A DNA stretch of 64,000 nt from Amorphoplanes digitatis (GCF_014205335.1 NZ_JACHNH010000001.1:6566501-6630500), one strand, 5' to 3'. Positions 23,372 through 32,096 are shown, counted from the stretch's first letter. Made by a program: numbers and translations. The notes: a model not told the origin generated them from the sequence alone.

Positions 23372-25069
23372 TCAGACGGTCCACCAGATCGTGGTGTCCG
23401 CCGGGATCTCCACCTCGTCGCCGTCCAGCTCGACCGGGCCGCTGGTGAGCAGCGCGCGGCCCGGCATGGGGATCCGGATCGGCTCGGTCGTCATGTTGAC
23501 CGTGCAGCGGAAGTGCGGCGTGCGGTCGAAGACCAGCAGGCCCTCGGGCGCGTCGCACCAGGTCAGGTTCTCCGCCGCGCCGAGCGCCGGGTCCGACTTG
23601 CGCAGCGCCAGCGCCGCACGGTAGAGGTCCAGCGTCGAGCCCGGGCGGCCCTGCTGCGCCTCGACGCTCAGCTCCGCCCAGCTCTCGGGCTGCGGCAGCC
23701 AGCTCGGGCCGCCCTCCGGGCCGAAGCCGTACGGCGTGCGGTCGCCGGACCACGGGATCGGCACCCGGCAGCCGTCGCGGTAGCCGTCCTGGCCGTTCGC
23801 CCGGTGGAACGCCGGGTCCTGGCGCACCTCCGGCGGCAGGTCGACGACCTCGGGGAGACCCAGCTCCTCGCCCTGGTACAGGTACGCCGAGCCGGGCAGC
23901 GCGAGCATCAGCAGCGTCGCGGCGCGGGCCCGGCGCTGCCCCGCCACCGGGTCGACGACGATCGGCTTGCGGCCGGCGACCTCGTCGCCGTCGTTGGGCT
24001 GGAGCATGCGGGTGGTGTGCCGGACGACGTCGTGGTTGGACAGCGTCCAGGTGGCCGGCGCGCCGACCGTGCCCATGGCCTCGAGCGACTCGTCGATGAC
24101 CTTGCGCTGGGCGGCGGCGTCCCAGGCCGTACCGAGGTAGGCGAAGTTGAACGCCTGGTGCAGCTCGTCGGGGCGCACGTAGTTGGCGACCCGCTCCAGG
24201 GTGGGCGCCCAGGCCTCGGCCACCGCGATGCGCTCGCCCGGGTACTCGTCGAGGATCTTGCGCCAGGTGCGGTAGATCTCGTGCACGCCGTCGCGGTCGA
24301 AGCTCGGGCTGATGCCCGCGTCGAGCAGGTGCCACTCCCTCGACTCGTCGATGTCGGGCAGGCCCTCGGCCTTGACCATGCCGTGCGCCACGTCGACCCG
24401 GAAGCCGTCGACGCCGAGGTCGAGCCAGAACCGCAGGATGGTGCGGAACTCGTCGGCGACCGCCGGGTGCTCCCAGTTGAAGTCCGGCTGCTCGGGCGCG
24501 AACAGGTGCAGGTACCAGTCGCCGGGTGTGCCGTCCGGGTCGGTGGTCCGGGTCCAGGCCGGGCCGCCGAAGATCGACTTCCAGTTGTTCGGCGGCAGCT
24601 CGCCGTTCTCACCCTTGCCGGGCAGGAAGTGGTAGCGCCCGCGAAGCGCCGAGCCGGGGCCCTCCGTGATCGCCCGCCGGAACCACTCGTGCTGGTCCGA
24701 GGAGTGGTTCGGCACGAGGTCGACGATCACGCGTACCCCGAGCTCGTGTGCGTCGGCGATCAGGCCCTGCGCGTCGGCGATGGTGCCGAACATCGGGTCG
24801 ACCATGCGGTAGTCCGCCACGTCGTAGCCGGCGTCGGCCTGCGGCGAGGCGTAGAACGGCGACAGCCACACCGCGTCGACGCCCAGGTCCCGCAGGTACG
24901 GCAGGCGGCTGCGGATACCCGGCAGGTCGCCGATGCCGTCGCCGTCGGAGTCGGCGAAGCTACGCGGGTAGATCTGGTAGATGACCGCGTCGCGCCACCA
25001 GGGGCTCGGCGCGGGCGCGGCGGCGTCTTCGCGCTCCGCCGACGGGAGTTCGATCAGTTGATCGGTCAT
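23372..25069 (-). CDS. GH13 alpha-glucosidase
   Basis: Cytosolic enzyme of 565 residues of glycoside hydrolase family 13, oligo-1,6-glucosidase/alpha-glucosidase type. The four conserved regions are present: DLVPNHSS (region I), GFRVDVAHG (II, nucleophile Asp), VAEAWAP (III, acid/base Glu) and TLSNHDVVR (IV, Asp). The start WWRDAVIYQIYPRSFADSDGDGIGDLPGI is typical, and no signal peptide is present. It should split short alpha-glucosides taken up by the cell, such as maltose, isomaltose or trehalose-like sugars. ATG 25069 is preferred; the longer frame back to 25120 would run through a probable operator. The LacI regulator gene directly upstream on the same strand is the likely controller. Confidence 0.9.
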   Translation of the reverse strand: MTDQLIELPSAEREDAAAPAPSPWWRDAVIYQIYPRSFADSDGDGIGDLPGIRSRLPYLRDLGVDAVWLSPFYASPQADAGYDVADYRMVDPMFGTIADAQGLIADAHELGVRVIVDLVPNHSSDQHEWFRRAITEGPGSALRGRYHFLPGKGENGELPPNNWKSIFGGPAWTRTTDPDGTPGDWYLHLFAPEQPDFNWEHPAVADEFRTILRFWLDLGVDGFRVDVAHGMVKAEGLPDIDESREWHLLDAGISPSFDRDGVHEIYRTWRKILDEYPGERIAVAEAWAPTLERVANYVRPDELHQAFNFAYLGTAWDAAAQRKVIDESLEAMGTVGAPATWTLSNHDVVRHTTRMLQPNDGDEVAGRKPIVVDPVAGQRRARAATLLMLALPGSAYLYQGEELGLPEVVDLPPEVRQDPAFHRANGQDGYRDGCRVPIPWSGDRTPYGFGPEGGPSWLPQPESWAELSVEAQQGRPGSTLDLYRAALALRKSDPALGAAENLTWCDAPEGLLVFDRTPHFRCTVNMTTEPIRIPMPGRALLTSGPVELDGDEVEIPADTTIWWTV

Positions 25070-25087
25070 GGCGGATGACGGTAGCAG

Positions 25088-25109
25088 GTTACTAACTCGT
25101 GTTACATAC
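25088..25109 (+). promoter_or_regulatory. GTTAC-type operator candidate before the GH13 gene
   Basis: The stretch reads GTTACTAAC, then TC, then GTGTTACATAC, 19 bases upstream of the GH13 start codon. The same layout, identical at 17 of 22 positions and in the same orientation relative to its gene, occurs at 54198-54219 before the GH63-like gene. GTTA-C-TAAC is itself a small palindrome. A shared regulator binding site is the simplest reading; a common promoter motif is the alternative. Confidence 0.5.
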
Positions 25110-25162
25110 CTGTTTACCAACGACCTGGATCGCGAGCGTGACCGAGGTCTCCCCGGCGCCGC

Positions 25163-26206
25163 TCAGGAGGGCTTGGCGGTGGAGTCGCGCACGATCAGTG
25201 ACGTGCCGAGCGACTGGTGCGGGTGCTGATCCTCGCCCCGGATGGCCGAAATGAGAAAATCCGCCGCGGTACGGCCCTTCGTCACGATCGGCTGCCGCAC
25301 CGTGGTCAGCCGGGGCCGGAACCACGCCGACTCGGCCAGGTCGTCGAAGCCGGTCACCGAGACGCCGGTCGGCACGTCGATGCCGAGCTCCTGCAGGGCG
25401 TCGACCACCCCGTACGCGAGCACGTCGGAGAGCGCCAGGATCGCGGTCGGCGGCTGCCCCTCGGCCATCAGCGCCCGGGTCGCGTGGTAACCCTCCGTAC
25501 GCGAAACCGGGACCTCCATCAGCCGAATGTCGTCCATCGTCAGCCCGACCTCGGCCAGTGCCTCCGTTATGCCGGCCAGGCGCCGCCCCAACGGCCCGCC
25601 GGGGCCGCGGTGCGGCTGGTCCGGGCCCGGACCCGGCGACACCACCGCCAGGCGCCGGTGCCCCAGGTCCAGCAGGTAGCGGGTGACCTCCCGGGCGCCG
25701 CCGTGGTCATCGACGTCGACGCTGGCCGCACCCTCGTAGCGGTCGCTGTCGATCAGCACGAACGGGATGTTGCGCCGCTCCAGCTCGGCCACCTCGCCCC
25801 GGTCCATCTCCAGCCCGCAGACGATGAAGCCGTCGACCGCCGCGTACGGGATGGCCTTGAGCACCGAGTCCTGGAGCGGCGGCGTGAGCAGCAGGGTGTA
25901 GCCCTCCTGATCACAGACCTGGCCGACGCCCATCAGGAAGCGGGAGTAGTACGGGTTCTCCATGATCCGGGCCAACGGCTCCGGCAGCAGCACGCCCAGC
26001 GACTGGGTGGCGCCGGCCTGGAGCATCCGGGCCAGCGTGTTCGGCGTGTAGCCGATCTCCCGGGCCACCGCCAGGATGCGCTCGCGGGTGGCGACGGAGA
26101 TCCGCTGCGGATTGTTGAAGGCGCACGACACCGCCGATCGGGACACCCCGGCGGCCGCGGCGACATCGCTCGACGTCGGCTTGCCGCCGGCCTTTTTCGA
26201 CGGCAT
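25163..26206 (-). CDS. LacI-family transcription regulator
   Basis: Repressor of 347 residues. The N-terminal helix-turn-helix reads SSDVAAAAGVSRSAVSCAFNNPQRISVATRERI (about 12-45), followed by the hinge helix YTPNTLARMLQAGATQSLGVL and a periplasmic-binding-protein-like sensor domain (SVDVDDHGGAREVTRYLLDLGHRRLAVV, ILALSDVLAYGVVDALQELG, VTGFDDLAESAWFRPRLTTVRQP). Family members bind sugars as inducers. It lies upstream of and in line with the GH13 alpha-glucosidase, so it probably controls that gene and itself. A LacI-type operator lies 23 bases before its start. Confidence 0.9.
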   Translation of the reverse strand: MPSKKAGGKPTSSDVAAAAGVSRSAVSCAFNNPQRISVATRERILAVAREIGYTPNTLARMLQAGATQSLGVLLPEPLARIMENPYYSRFLMGVGQVCDQEGYTLLLTPPLQDSVLKAIPYAAVDGFIVCGLEMDRGEVAELERRNIPFVLIDSDRYEGAASVDVDDHGGAREVTRYLLDLGHRRLAVVSPGPGPDQPHRGPGGPLGRRLAGITEALAEVGLTMDDIRLMEVPVSRTEGYHATRALMAEGQPPTAILALSDVLAYGVVDALQELGIDVPTGVSVTGFDDLAESAWFRPRLTTVRQPIVTKGRTAADFLISAIRGEDQHPHQSLGTSLIVRDSTAKPS

Positions 26207-26228
26207 CCGCCAAGACCTCGTTCGTTCG

Positions 26229-26240
26229 GTAAGCGTTTAC
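26229..26240. promoter_or_regulatory. LacI-type operator before the LacI gene
   Basis: GTAAGCGTTTAC is close to a perfect palindrome and contains the AAGCGNTT core of LacI/CcpA-family operators. It lies 23 bases upstream of the LacI gene start and overlaps the stop codon of the serine hydrolase gene on the same strand. This fits autoregulation. Confidence 0.6.
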
Positions 26241-27184
26241 GATAACCCAGCCGCCGCCAGCAACCGCCGGAGCAGGGTGTGCACGTCGACCGTCTCGTCG
26301 TCGGCCAGCACGACGATCCCGGCTCGGCGCTCCGGCAGCCAGGCGCCGAACGAGACGAAGCCGGGCAGGTCGCCGGGGTGGAAGTACGCCCGGTGCCCGC
26401 CGACAGTGCCGATGTAGAGCCCGTAGCCGTAGTGGGCGCCGGTGTAGGACCCGCCCGGCGCGGGCTCCTCCCCGGTCGCCGCGAGCGGGCCGGTCAGCAC
26501 CATCTGCGACTCCCAGCCGAGCACCTCGCCGCCGTGCAGTGCCCCGGTCCAGCGGGCGAGGTCGCCGACGGTCGACCACACATCGCTGGTGCCCGGCAAC
26601 GGCGGCAGCACGGCGCCGGGCAGCGGCTCGCCGGCGCGATGCCCGTGGGCGGCGCCGGGGTCGTCCGGGCGGCCCGTCGTGGTCGACGCCATGCCGGCCG
26701 GCGCGAAGACCTGCTCCGCGAGGAACGACGCGTAATCCTGACCCGCGGCCCGCTCGACGATGTGCGCGACAAGCAGGTAGCCGGGGCTGCTGTAGCACCA
26801 GCGGACCCCCGGCCGGCTGATCGGCTCCGCGGCCGTGAGCAGGGGTGTGCGCTGCTCGATCGCGATCGGATCGGTCACGTCGAATCCCGGCGCGTCCTGC
26901 CAGTGGCTCATCCCGGAGGTGTGCGTCAGCAGGTGGTGCAGGGTGATCTCACGCCACCGGGCCGGGCTGTCCGGCAGCCAGTGGCTCACCGGCCGATCCA
27001 GACTGAGTGCGTCCCGCTCGGCCAGCAGCAGCGCGGCGACCGCGGCGAACTGCTTGCCCAGCGAGGCGATCGGGAACCGGGTCTGCGACGTCGACGGGCC
27101 GCCGGCGACGTCGACGGCGACCGAGCCGTCGACGGTCACCAACGCCGCGCCGTGCAGGCCCTCGACTGTCCACATGGCCGACAC
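26237..27184 (-). CDS. Serine hydrolase, beta-lactamase/class C family
   Basis: Penicillin-binding-protein-fold hydrolase of 315 residues. The catalytic SxxK is S41-L-G-K44 in FPIASLGKQFAAVAALLL; the second motif is Y131-S-S in place of the common YxN; a late HPG (YFHPGDLPGFVSFG) stands for the KTG/HTG strand. No signal peptide is visible, so it is probably cytosolic or exported in an unusual way. Family members are esterases, D-aminopeptidases or beta-lactamases; the substrate cannot be predicted. GTG at 27184 is used here, but ATG at 27175 is an equally good start. It may be co-transcribed with the LacI gene downstream. Confidence 0.82.
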   Translation of the reverse strand: MSAMWTVEGLHGAALVTVDGSVAVDVAGGPSTSQTRFPIASLGKQFAAVAALLLAERDALSLDRPVSHWLPDSPARWREITLHHLLTHTSGMSHWQDAPGFDVTDPIAIEQRTPLLTAAEPISRPGVRWCYSSPGYLLVAHIVERAAGQDYASFLAEQVFAPAGMASTTTGRPDDPGAAHGHRAGEPLPGAVLPPLPGTSDVWSTVGDLARWTGALHGGEVLGWESQMVLTGPLAATGEEPAPGGSYTGAHYGYGLYIGTVGGHRAYFHPGDLPGFVSFGAWLPERRAGIVVLADDETVDVHTLLRRLLAAAGLS

Positions 27185-27214
27185 ATTAGCCCCGAACGCA
27201 GGGGAAAGGAGAGA

Positions 27215-29194
27215 TCAGGACACCGGTAGGTGAATCGTGACGGTGGTGCCGGCCCCCTCGGCCGACCGCACGTCGATCCGGCCGTGGTGGTTGTCCACCA
27301 CCGCGCCGACGATCGCCAGGCCCAGGCCGGTGCCGGGAACCGCCTCCCGGACCGCGTTGCTGGCCCGGAAGAAGCGGGTGAAGAGCGCGTCCTGCTCGCC
27401 TTCCGGTATGCCCATTCCGGTGTCCGTGACCGCGATGACCATCTCGTCCGCGTCGCGCCGCGCCAGCAGCGACACCGTGCCGGCGGCGGGCGTGAACTTC
27501 ACGGCGTTGCTCAGCAGGTTCATCAGCAGCCGGTCCAGCTGACCGGCGTCGGCGTCGAGCCGCAGCGGACCGCGCGCCTCGGCGTGCAGGCCGACCTCCG
27601 CCTTGGCCGCCGCCGGCGAGACGGCCGCGACGGCGGCCTCCACCAGCTCGGCGAGGTCGACCGGGCGCCGGGTGGCCAGGAACGCCCCCGATTCGATCTT
27701 CGAGAGGACCAGCAACTCCTCGATCTGCTCGCGCAGCCGCCGGGTGTTGCGCCCGATCACCTCCAGCATCCGCGCCTGCTGCGGGTTCAGCTCGCCGGCG
27801 TCCTCCAGCAGCTCGACATAGCCGGCGATGCTGGTCAGCGGCGTACGCAGCTCGTGCGAGACCGTCGACATGAAGTCGGTCTTCGCGGTGTCGAGCTCCT
27901 GCAGCCGGGCCACCAGCTGCTGTTCCCGCTCGTACAGCCGGGCCAGGTGCACCGCGCGGCCGAGGTCGCCGGCGACCGACTCGGTGAGCTGGACGTCCAC
28001 CGGGGTGTACGGCTGCCCGGCGTCGCGGATCAGGGTGAGCGCGCCGAGGCAGTCCTCCCCGGCGCTGACCGCGACGGTGAGCACCGGCCCGTCGCCGGCC
28101 CGGGCGCAAGCCAGCCGCTCGGCCTCCGGTGGTTGCACGCCACCGGCCGGGTCGCCGGTGGTCCACACGTCGCCGCTGCCGAGCCAGCCCACGTCGCAGC
28201 CGGCCAGCGGCGCGAGCGGCCCGTCGGCGTGCTCGTCGCGCAGGCTGCTCAGCGGCGGCGCCTCGGGATGCCCGGGCGCCATCCGGACCAGCACATGGTC
28301 GGCCCGCATGATCTCGGCCAGCCCCCGGACCGCCTCGTCGATCGCGTCCCGGACGTTGAGGTGGGCCCGGATCCGGTAGCCGAGATCGCGGACCACGCCG
28401 CGCAGCCGGGCGATGTCGCGCTCGGCGCCGCGTACCCGGTCGTTCTCGTCGGCCATGGCGTTGACGGCGGCGGCGACCGCCCGGATCTCGGTCGGGCCGC
28501 CGTGGGCGTCGGCACGGGCGTCGAGCCGGCCCTGACCGCGCCGGGCCAGCACGCGGACCACGTCGCCGAGCGGGATGGTGATCCGGCGGGCCGTGAGCAC
28601 CGCGGTGCAGCCCGCGATGAGCGCCGCGCCGACGGTCAGCGCCAGCAGCACCACGATCGTCGCGCCACCCAGCCGGAAGCTGAGGCTCTGCAACTCCTCG
28701 GTGCGCTCGGCGAGGTCGGCGTCGAACTCCCGGTTCGCGGCCATGAAGGCCAGGAAGAGCGGCCCGGCCTCGCCGGCGTACCGCAGCGCCGCGGCGCTGC
28801 GCGGCGGCGCCCGGCTTTGCAGCTCCGCCACGTCGAACCAGGTGTCGGCCCGGGCCAGCTGCTCGTCGACGGCCGGCGCCTCGTCCTCGCCCGCCATCGA
28901 CCGCAGCGCCCGGCCGACCAGCGCGTAGTCGAGCAGGGCGGACCGGAAGGCGCCGAGCATCTCGGCGTCGCCGGTCAGCGAGTAGCCGCGCACCCCCAGC
29001 TGGGCGTCGGCGAGCACGCCGCGCAGCTCGGCGTTGGCCAGCCGCAGCGGCTGGACATGGCTGGTGAGCGCGCGCACCACCCGGTGCTGTTGCAGCACCG
29101 CGGCCGTCTCGACCAGCCCGGAGCAGACGATCAGGCTGACCAGGACCACGAACGCTCTGGTCAGCAGGAACCCGACGGAGCGGTCACGGCGCAT
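27215..29194 (-). CDS. Sensor histidine kinase with CHASE3-like, HAMP and GAF domains
   Basis: Membrane sensor kinase of 659 residues. A first helix (about 8-32) is followed by an extracellular CHASE3-like four-helix sensor containing LRGVLADAQLGVRGYSLTGD, a second helix (about 178-200), a HAMP segment (RRITIPLGDVVRVL), a coiled stretch, a GAF-like domain (about 280-430), and the kinase core: H-box SHELRTP with H447, N-box LLMNLLSNAVKF, G1 DTGMGIP and G2 GTGLGLAIV. The layout resembles actinobacterial kinases that sense stress or light/redox ligands. It begins ten bases after the stop of the response regulator gene, so the two form an operon. Confidence 0.92.
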   Translation of the reverse strand: MRRDRSVGFLLTRAFVVLVSLIVCSGLVETAAVLQQHRVVRALTSHVQPLRLANAELRGVLADAQLGVRGYSLTGDAEMLGAFRSALLDYALVGRALRSMAGEDEAPAVDEQLARADTWFDVAELQSRAPPRSAAALRYAGEAGPLFLAFMAANREFDADLAERTEELQSLSFRLGGATIVVLLALTVGAALIAGCTAVLTARRITIPLGDVVRVLARRGQGRLDARADAHGGPTEIRAVAAAVNAMADENDRVRGAERDIARLRGVVRDLGYRIRAHLNVRDAIDEAVRGLAEIMRADHVLVRMAPGHPEAPPLSSLRDEHADGPLAPLAGCDVGWLGSGDVWTTGDPAGGVQPPEAERLACARAGDGPVLTVAVSAGEDCLGALTLIRDAGQPYTPVDVQLTESVAGDLGRAVHLARLYEREQQLVARLQELDTAKTDFMSTVSHELRTPLTSIAGYVELLEDAGELNPQQARMLEVIGRNTRRLREQIEELLVLSKIESGAFLATRRPVDLAELVEAAVAAVSPAAAKAEVGLHAEARGPLRLDADAGQLDRLLMNLLSNAVKFTPAAGTVSLLARRDADEMVIAVTDTGMGIPEGEQDALFTRFFRASNAVREAVPGTGLGLAIVGAVVDNHHGRIDVRSAEGAGTTVTIHLPVS

Positions 29195-29204
29195 GGGCAG
29201 GTGG

Positions 29205-29579
29205 TCAGGCCCGGGCCCGGCTCAGCAGCGCCTGGATCCGCGACACCAGCTCGCGCGGGCTGAACGGTTTGGTCACGTAGTCGTCGGCGCCGGCGCTGAA
29301 GCCGCCCTCCACGTCGTGCTCCTGCACCCGGGCGGTCAGCATGATGATCAGCATCCCGGCGGTGGCCGGGTCGCCGCGCAGTATCCGGCACACGTCGATG
29401 CCGGAGAGGCCGGGCATCGAGATGTCCAGGACCGCGAGGGTCGGCTGCCGGGTCCGCGCCTGCTCGAGCGCCGCCTGGCCGTCCGCCACCGCGATCACGT
29501 CGAAGCCGGCCTGCTCGAGCTTGAACGCCACAAGGTCGCGGATGTCGGGGTCGTCGTCGGCGACCAGAACGACCGTCAC
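29205..29579 (-). CDS. Single-domain response regulator (CheY-like)
   Basis: Receiver domain alone, 124 residues, with no output domain. Acidic residues DDD (8-10), phospho-acceptor D52 (AVLDISMPG), T82 and K104 (YVTKPFSP) are all intact. The GTG at 29579 is chosen because GGGGGGGAA lies just upstream; the open frame runs much further back without similarity. It precedes the sensor kinase and probably takes part in a phosphorelay or controls a protein by direct contact. Confidence 0.9.
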   Translation of the reverse strand: MTVVLVADDDPDIRDLVAFKLEQAGFDVIAVADGQAALEQARTRQPTLAVLDISMPGLSGIDVCRILRGDPATAGMLIIMLTARVQEHDVEGGFSAGADDYVTKPFSPRELVSRIQALLSRARA

Positions 29580-29756
29580 GACAAATTCCCCCCCGGTCCG
29601 TGACCCAATATTCGCTACCAATTCGCATGATATCCCGTTAGTTCGCGTAAGACCCCAGCTCGCCGCAACCACACGGCAACCGCCCAGCAGCCGCCGTGCA
29701 GCCCCGGCCTGGTGCTCTAGTTCACAGACACGCGAACCGAACGCCAGGAGGACCCG

Positions 29757-29993
29757 ATGACCGTCTTCAGCAGCGACGAGATCCGCTCCGAAGCGCTGTT
29801 CGTCTCCGACCTTCAGCGTTCGCAGCAGCCGACCCCCGAGCTGATCCGCGAGGCCGTCACCGAGACGGTGGACCGGCTGGGCGAGAGCGGCTGCGCCGCC
29901 CTGGTCGCCCAGGAGTTCGGCGAGCACCCGGACTGCGCCCTCGGCCGGATGCAGTGGGCCCGGACCGCCGTGCGCACCGCGTTCGCCGCCTGA
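29757..29993 (+). CDS. Small conserved-looking hypothetical protein
   Basis: Protein of 78 residues with a strong ribosome binding site (AGGAGGA, seven bases before ATG) and a strong hairpin terminator just after the stop, so it is a well-formed single gene. It is soluble and helical: EIRSEALFVSDLQRSQQPTPELIREAV followed by RLGESGCAALVAQEFGEHPDCALGRMQWAR. Two Cys are present (in GCAAL and DCALG). I do not recognise the family. It lies directly before the trp attenuator, separated by the terminator. Confidence 0.75.
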   Translation: MTVFSSDEIRSEALFVSDLQRSQQPTPELIREAVTETVDRLGESGCAALVAQEFGEHPDCALGRMQWARTAVRTAFAA

Positions 29994-30001
29994 CCGACTT
30001 C

Positions 30002-30041
30002 CGGCAAGCCGGCGCCGGCGAATCCTGGCGCCGGCTTGCCG
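30002..30041. terminator. 15-bp hairpin terminator
   Basis: Arms CGGCAAGCCGGCGCC (30002-30016) and GGCGCCGGCTTGCCG (30027-30041) pair perfectly, with the loop GGCGAATCCT. It follows the stop of the 78-residue gene by eight bases and isolates it from the trp leader transcript. Confidence 0.85.
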
Positions 30042-30062
30042 ACGGGCCGTAAGGTGTCCGTC

Positions 30063-30125
30063 ATGCACGCGCGATTGAGCATGTGGTGGCCCGCCAACCC
30101 GGCGGCCACACCCACCCGCGCGTAA
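30063..30125 (+). CDS. trpL: trp leader peptide with Trp-Trp codons
   Basis: A 20-residue open frame beginning MHARLSMWWPAN, with two adjacent TGG codons at 30084-30089 and a TAA stop at 30123. AAGGTG at 30051-30056 can serve as ribosome binding site. Trp is a rare residue, and two in a row directly in front of a trpEG gene and overlapping alternative RNA hairpins is the classic attenuator arrangement. Ribosome stalling at the TGG pair when charged tRNA-Trp is scarce would favour the antiterminator. Confidence 0.9.
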   Translation: MHARLSMWWPANPAATPTRA

Positions 30126-30160
30126 CCTCAACCACCGCGGCCGCCTCCCCGAGGCGGCCG
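30084..30160 (+). promoter_or_regulatory. Tryptophan attenuator (antiterminator/terminator)
   Basis: Four pairing segments can be read. Segment 1 (TGGCCCGCC, from 30087) pairs imperfectly with segment 2 (GGCGGCCA, 30101-30108). Segment 2 (GGCGGCC) also matches segment 3 (GGCCGCC, 30139-30145), forming the antiterminator. Segment 3 within CGGCCGCCTC (30138-30147) pairs perfectly with segment 4 GAGGCGGCCG (30151-30160) over a CCC loop, forming the terminator. This reproduces the trp attenuator logic described for the anthranilate synthase gene of Streptomyces venezuelae. Confidence 0.88.
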
Positions 30161-30211
30161 TTCCCGTGTGGCCCGATCCTCGGCGGCGGTCTCCGACCGA
30201 ACCGAGGAACA

Positions 30212-32023
30212 ATGAGGCCCTTCGCCCTGCTGCACCGTGACGGCGCCGACCACGTCGACGTCCTGGAAGGCGACATCGTCACCGTCGACGCGCTCGCCGA
30301 CATCCCGCTGACCCCCGGAAAACCCGGCCCGCAGACCCTCGCGCTGATCCCGTTCCGGCAGATCGCCGAGCGCGGCTTCGACTGCGTCGACGACGGAACA
30401 CCCCTGGAGTGCCTGCGGATCGCCGCACACACCACCCGGCCGCTGCGGGAGATCATCGACGGTCTCCCGGCCGCGCCGGTCGCGCTCGCGGGCGGCTCCT
30501 TCGACATCACCGACGACGCGTACGGCGAGATCGTGGCCGAGGTGCTGCGCGACGAGATCGGACACGGCGAGGGCGCCAACTTCGTCATCCACCGCGTCTT
30601 CACCGCGACCGTCGGCGGCGACCCGCTCGACGCGGCCCGGGCCGCGTTCCGCAACCTGCTCACCGGCGAGCGGGGCGCGTACTGGACGTTCCTGGTGCAC
30701 ACCGGCACCCGTACGCTCGTCGGCGCCACCCCGGAGCGGCACGTCAGCGTCGCCGACGGCCTGACGATGATGAACCCGATCTCCGGAACGTTCCGCCACG
30801 ACGGCACCCGCGACCTGCTCGACTTCCTCGCCGATCCCAAGGAGACCGACGAGCTGTACATGGTGCTCGACGAGGAGCTCAAGATGATGGCCGCGGTCGC
30901 CGAGCACGGCGGGCAGGTCGTCGGCCCGTACCTGAAACGGATGGCCCACCTCACCCACACCGAGTATCTGCTGGCCGGAAAGGGCTCGCTCGACGTCCGC
31001 GAGGTGCTGCGCGCGACAATGTTCGCGCCGACCGTCACCGGCAGCCCCCTGGAGAACGCCTGCCGGGTGATCGCCCGGCACGAGCGCCGCGGCCGCGGCT
31101 ACTACGCGGGCGTGCTCGCGCTGCTCGGCCACGACGACGAGGGCCGGCAGACCCTCGACGCGCCGATCCTGATCCGCACCGCGGAGATCTCGCCCGCCGG
31201 CGCCCTGCGGGTACCGGTCGGCGCCACCCTGGTCCGGCACTCGACCGCGGCCGGCGAGGTCGCCGAGACACACACCAAGGCCGCGGGGGTACTGGCCGCG
31301 CTCGGCGCCGCGCCACCGCCGGGCCCGGCGGCAAGCCGGCCGGACGACGGCCCGGAGGTGCTGGCCGCCCTGGCCGCGCGCAACGACGGCCTGGCCCGCT
31401 TCTGGCTGGACCAGCGCCGCCCGGGCGCCCTGACCGTGCCCGGGCTGGACGGCCGGACCGCCGTGATCGTCGACAACGAGGACACGTTCACCGCGATGCT
31501 GGCACACCAGCTCCGCGCGCTCGGCCTGACCGTGACGGTGGTGCCGTGGACGGTGGCGGTGGTGCCCGCCGCCGACCTGGTGGTCGTCGGCCCCGGCCCG
31601 GGCGACCCGGCCTCCGACGACCCGAAGATGCTGATGCTCCGCGGCCTGGTCGCCGACCTGCTGACGGCGGACCGGCCGCTGCTGGCGGTCTGCCTGGGTC
31701 ACCAGATCCTCTGCGCGACGCTGGGCCTGCGCCTGCACCGCCGGGACCAGCCCTACCAGGGCGTCGCCCGCGACATCGACCTGTTCGGCACCGTACGGCG
31801 GGTCGGCTTCTACTCGAGCTTCACCGCCCTCGCCGACCCGGTGGACGGCGTCGAGATCGCCGCCGACCCGGCCGACGGCACGGTGCACGCGCTGCGCGGC
31901 CCGGGCTTCGCCGGCGTCCAGTTCCACCCGGAGTCGGTGCTCAGCGCGGACGGCGTCGCGCTCCTCGCGGAACTACTTCCTCCACTTCTCTCCCGGACGG
32001 TTAGCCCGGCGGTGAACGGGTAG
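30212..32023 (+). CDS. trpEG: Anthranilate synthase, fused TrpE-TrpG
   Basis: Two-domain enzyme of 603 residues converting chorismate and glutamine to anthranilate, the first step of tryptophan synthesis. The TrpE part (about 1-400) is of the PhzE-like branch, with NPISGTFRH, DEELKMMAAVAEHGG, APTVTGSPLENACRVI and RGYYAGVLAL. The TrpG glutamine amidotransferase part (about 425-600) has the nucleophile C494 in LLAVCLGHQ and the H572/E574 pair in VQFHPESV. ATG 30212 follows CCGAGGAAC. The upstream attenuator points to tryptophan-responsive primary metabolism rather than phenazine production, and no phenazine genes are nearby. Confidence 0.92.
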   Translation: MRPFALLHRDGADHVDVLEGDIVTVDALADIPLTPGKPGPQTLALIPFRQIAERGFDCVDDGTPLECLRIAAHTTRPLREIIDGLPAAPVALAGGSFDITDDAYGEIVAEVLRDEIGHGEGANFVIHRVFTATVGGDPLDAARAAFRNLLTGERGAYWTFLVHTGTRTLVGATPERHVSVADGLTMMNPISGTFRHDGTRDLLDFLADPKETDELYMVLDEELKMMAAVAEHGGQVVGPYLKRMAHLTHTEYLLAGKGSLDVREVLRATMFAPTVTGSPLENACRVIARHERRGRGYYAGVLALLGHDDEGRQTLDAPILIRTAEISPAGALRVPVGATLVRHSTAAGEVAETHTKAAGVLAALGAAPPPGPAASRPDDGPEVLAALAARNDGLARFWLDQRRPGALTVPGLDGRTAVIVDNEDTFTAMLAHQLRALGLTVTVVPWTVAVVPAADLVVVGPGPGDPASDDPKMLMLRGLVADLLTADRPLLAVCLGHQILCATLGLRLHRRDQPYQGVARDIDLFGTVRRVGFYSSFTALADPVDGVEIAADPADGTVHALRGPGFAGVQFHPESVLSADGVALLAELLPPLLSRTVSPAVNG

Positions 32024-32096
32024 CGCAAGAGGACGTCGGTGGTCCAGGCGGATCGAGAGCCTCCGCTTGGGCCACCGGCCCGCCTAGGATGTCGTT

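Noticed and set aside
29205..30212. A 335-residue version of the response regulator
   Set aside because: Residues before the GTG at 29579 have no similarity to receiver proteins, overlap the 78-residue gene and its terminator on the other strand, and a strong ribosome binding site precedes 29579.
30212..32023. Phenazine biosynthesis gene phzE
   Set aside because: The fused enzyme is PhzE-like, but no other phz genes are present and the Trp attenuator points to tryptophan synthesis.
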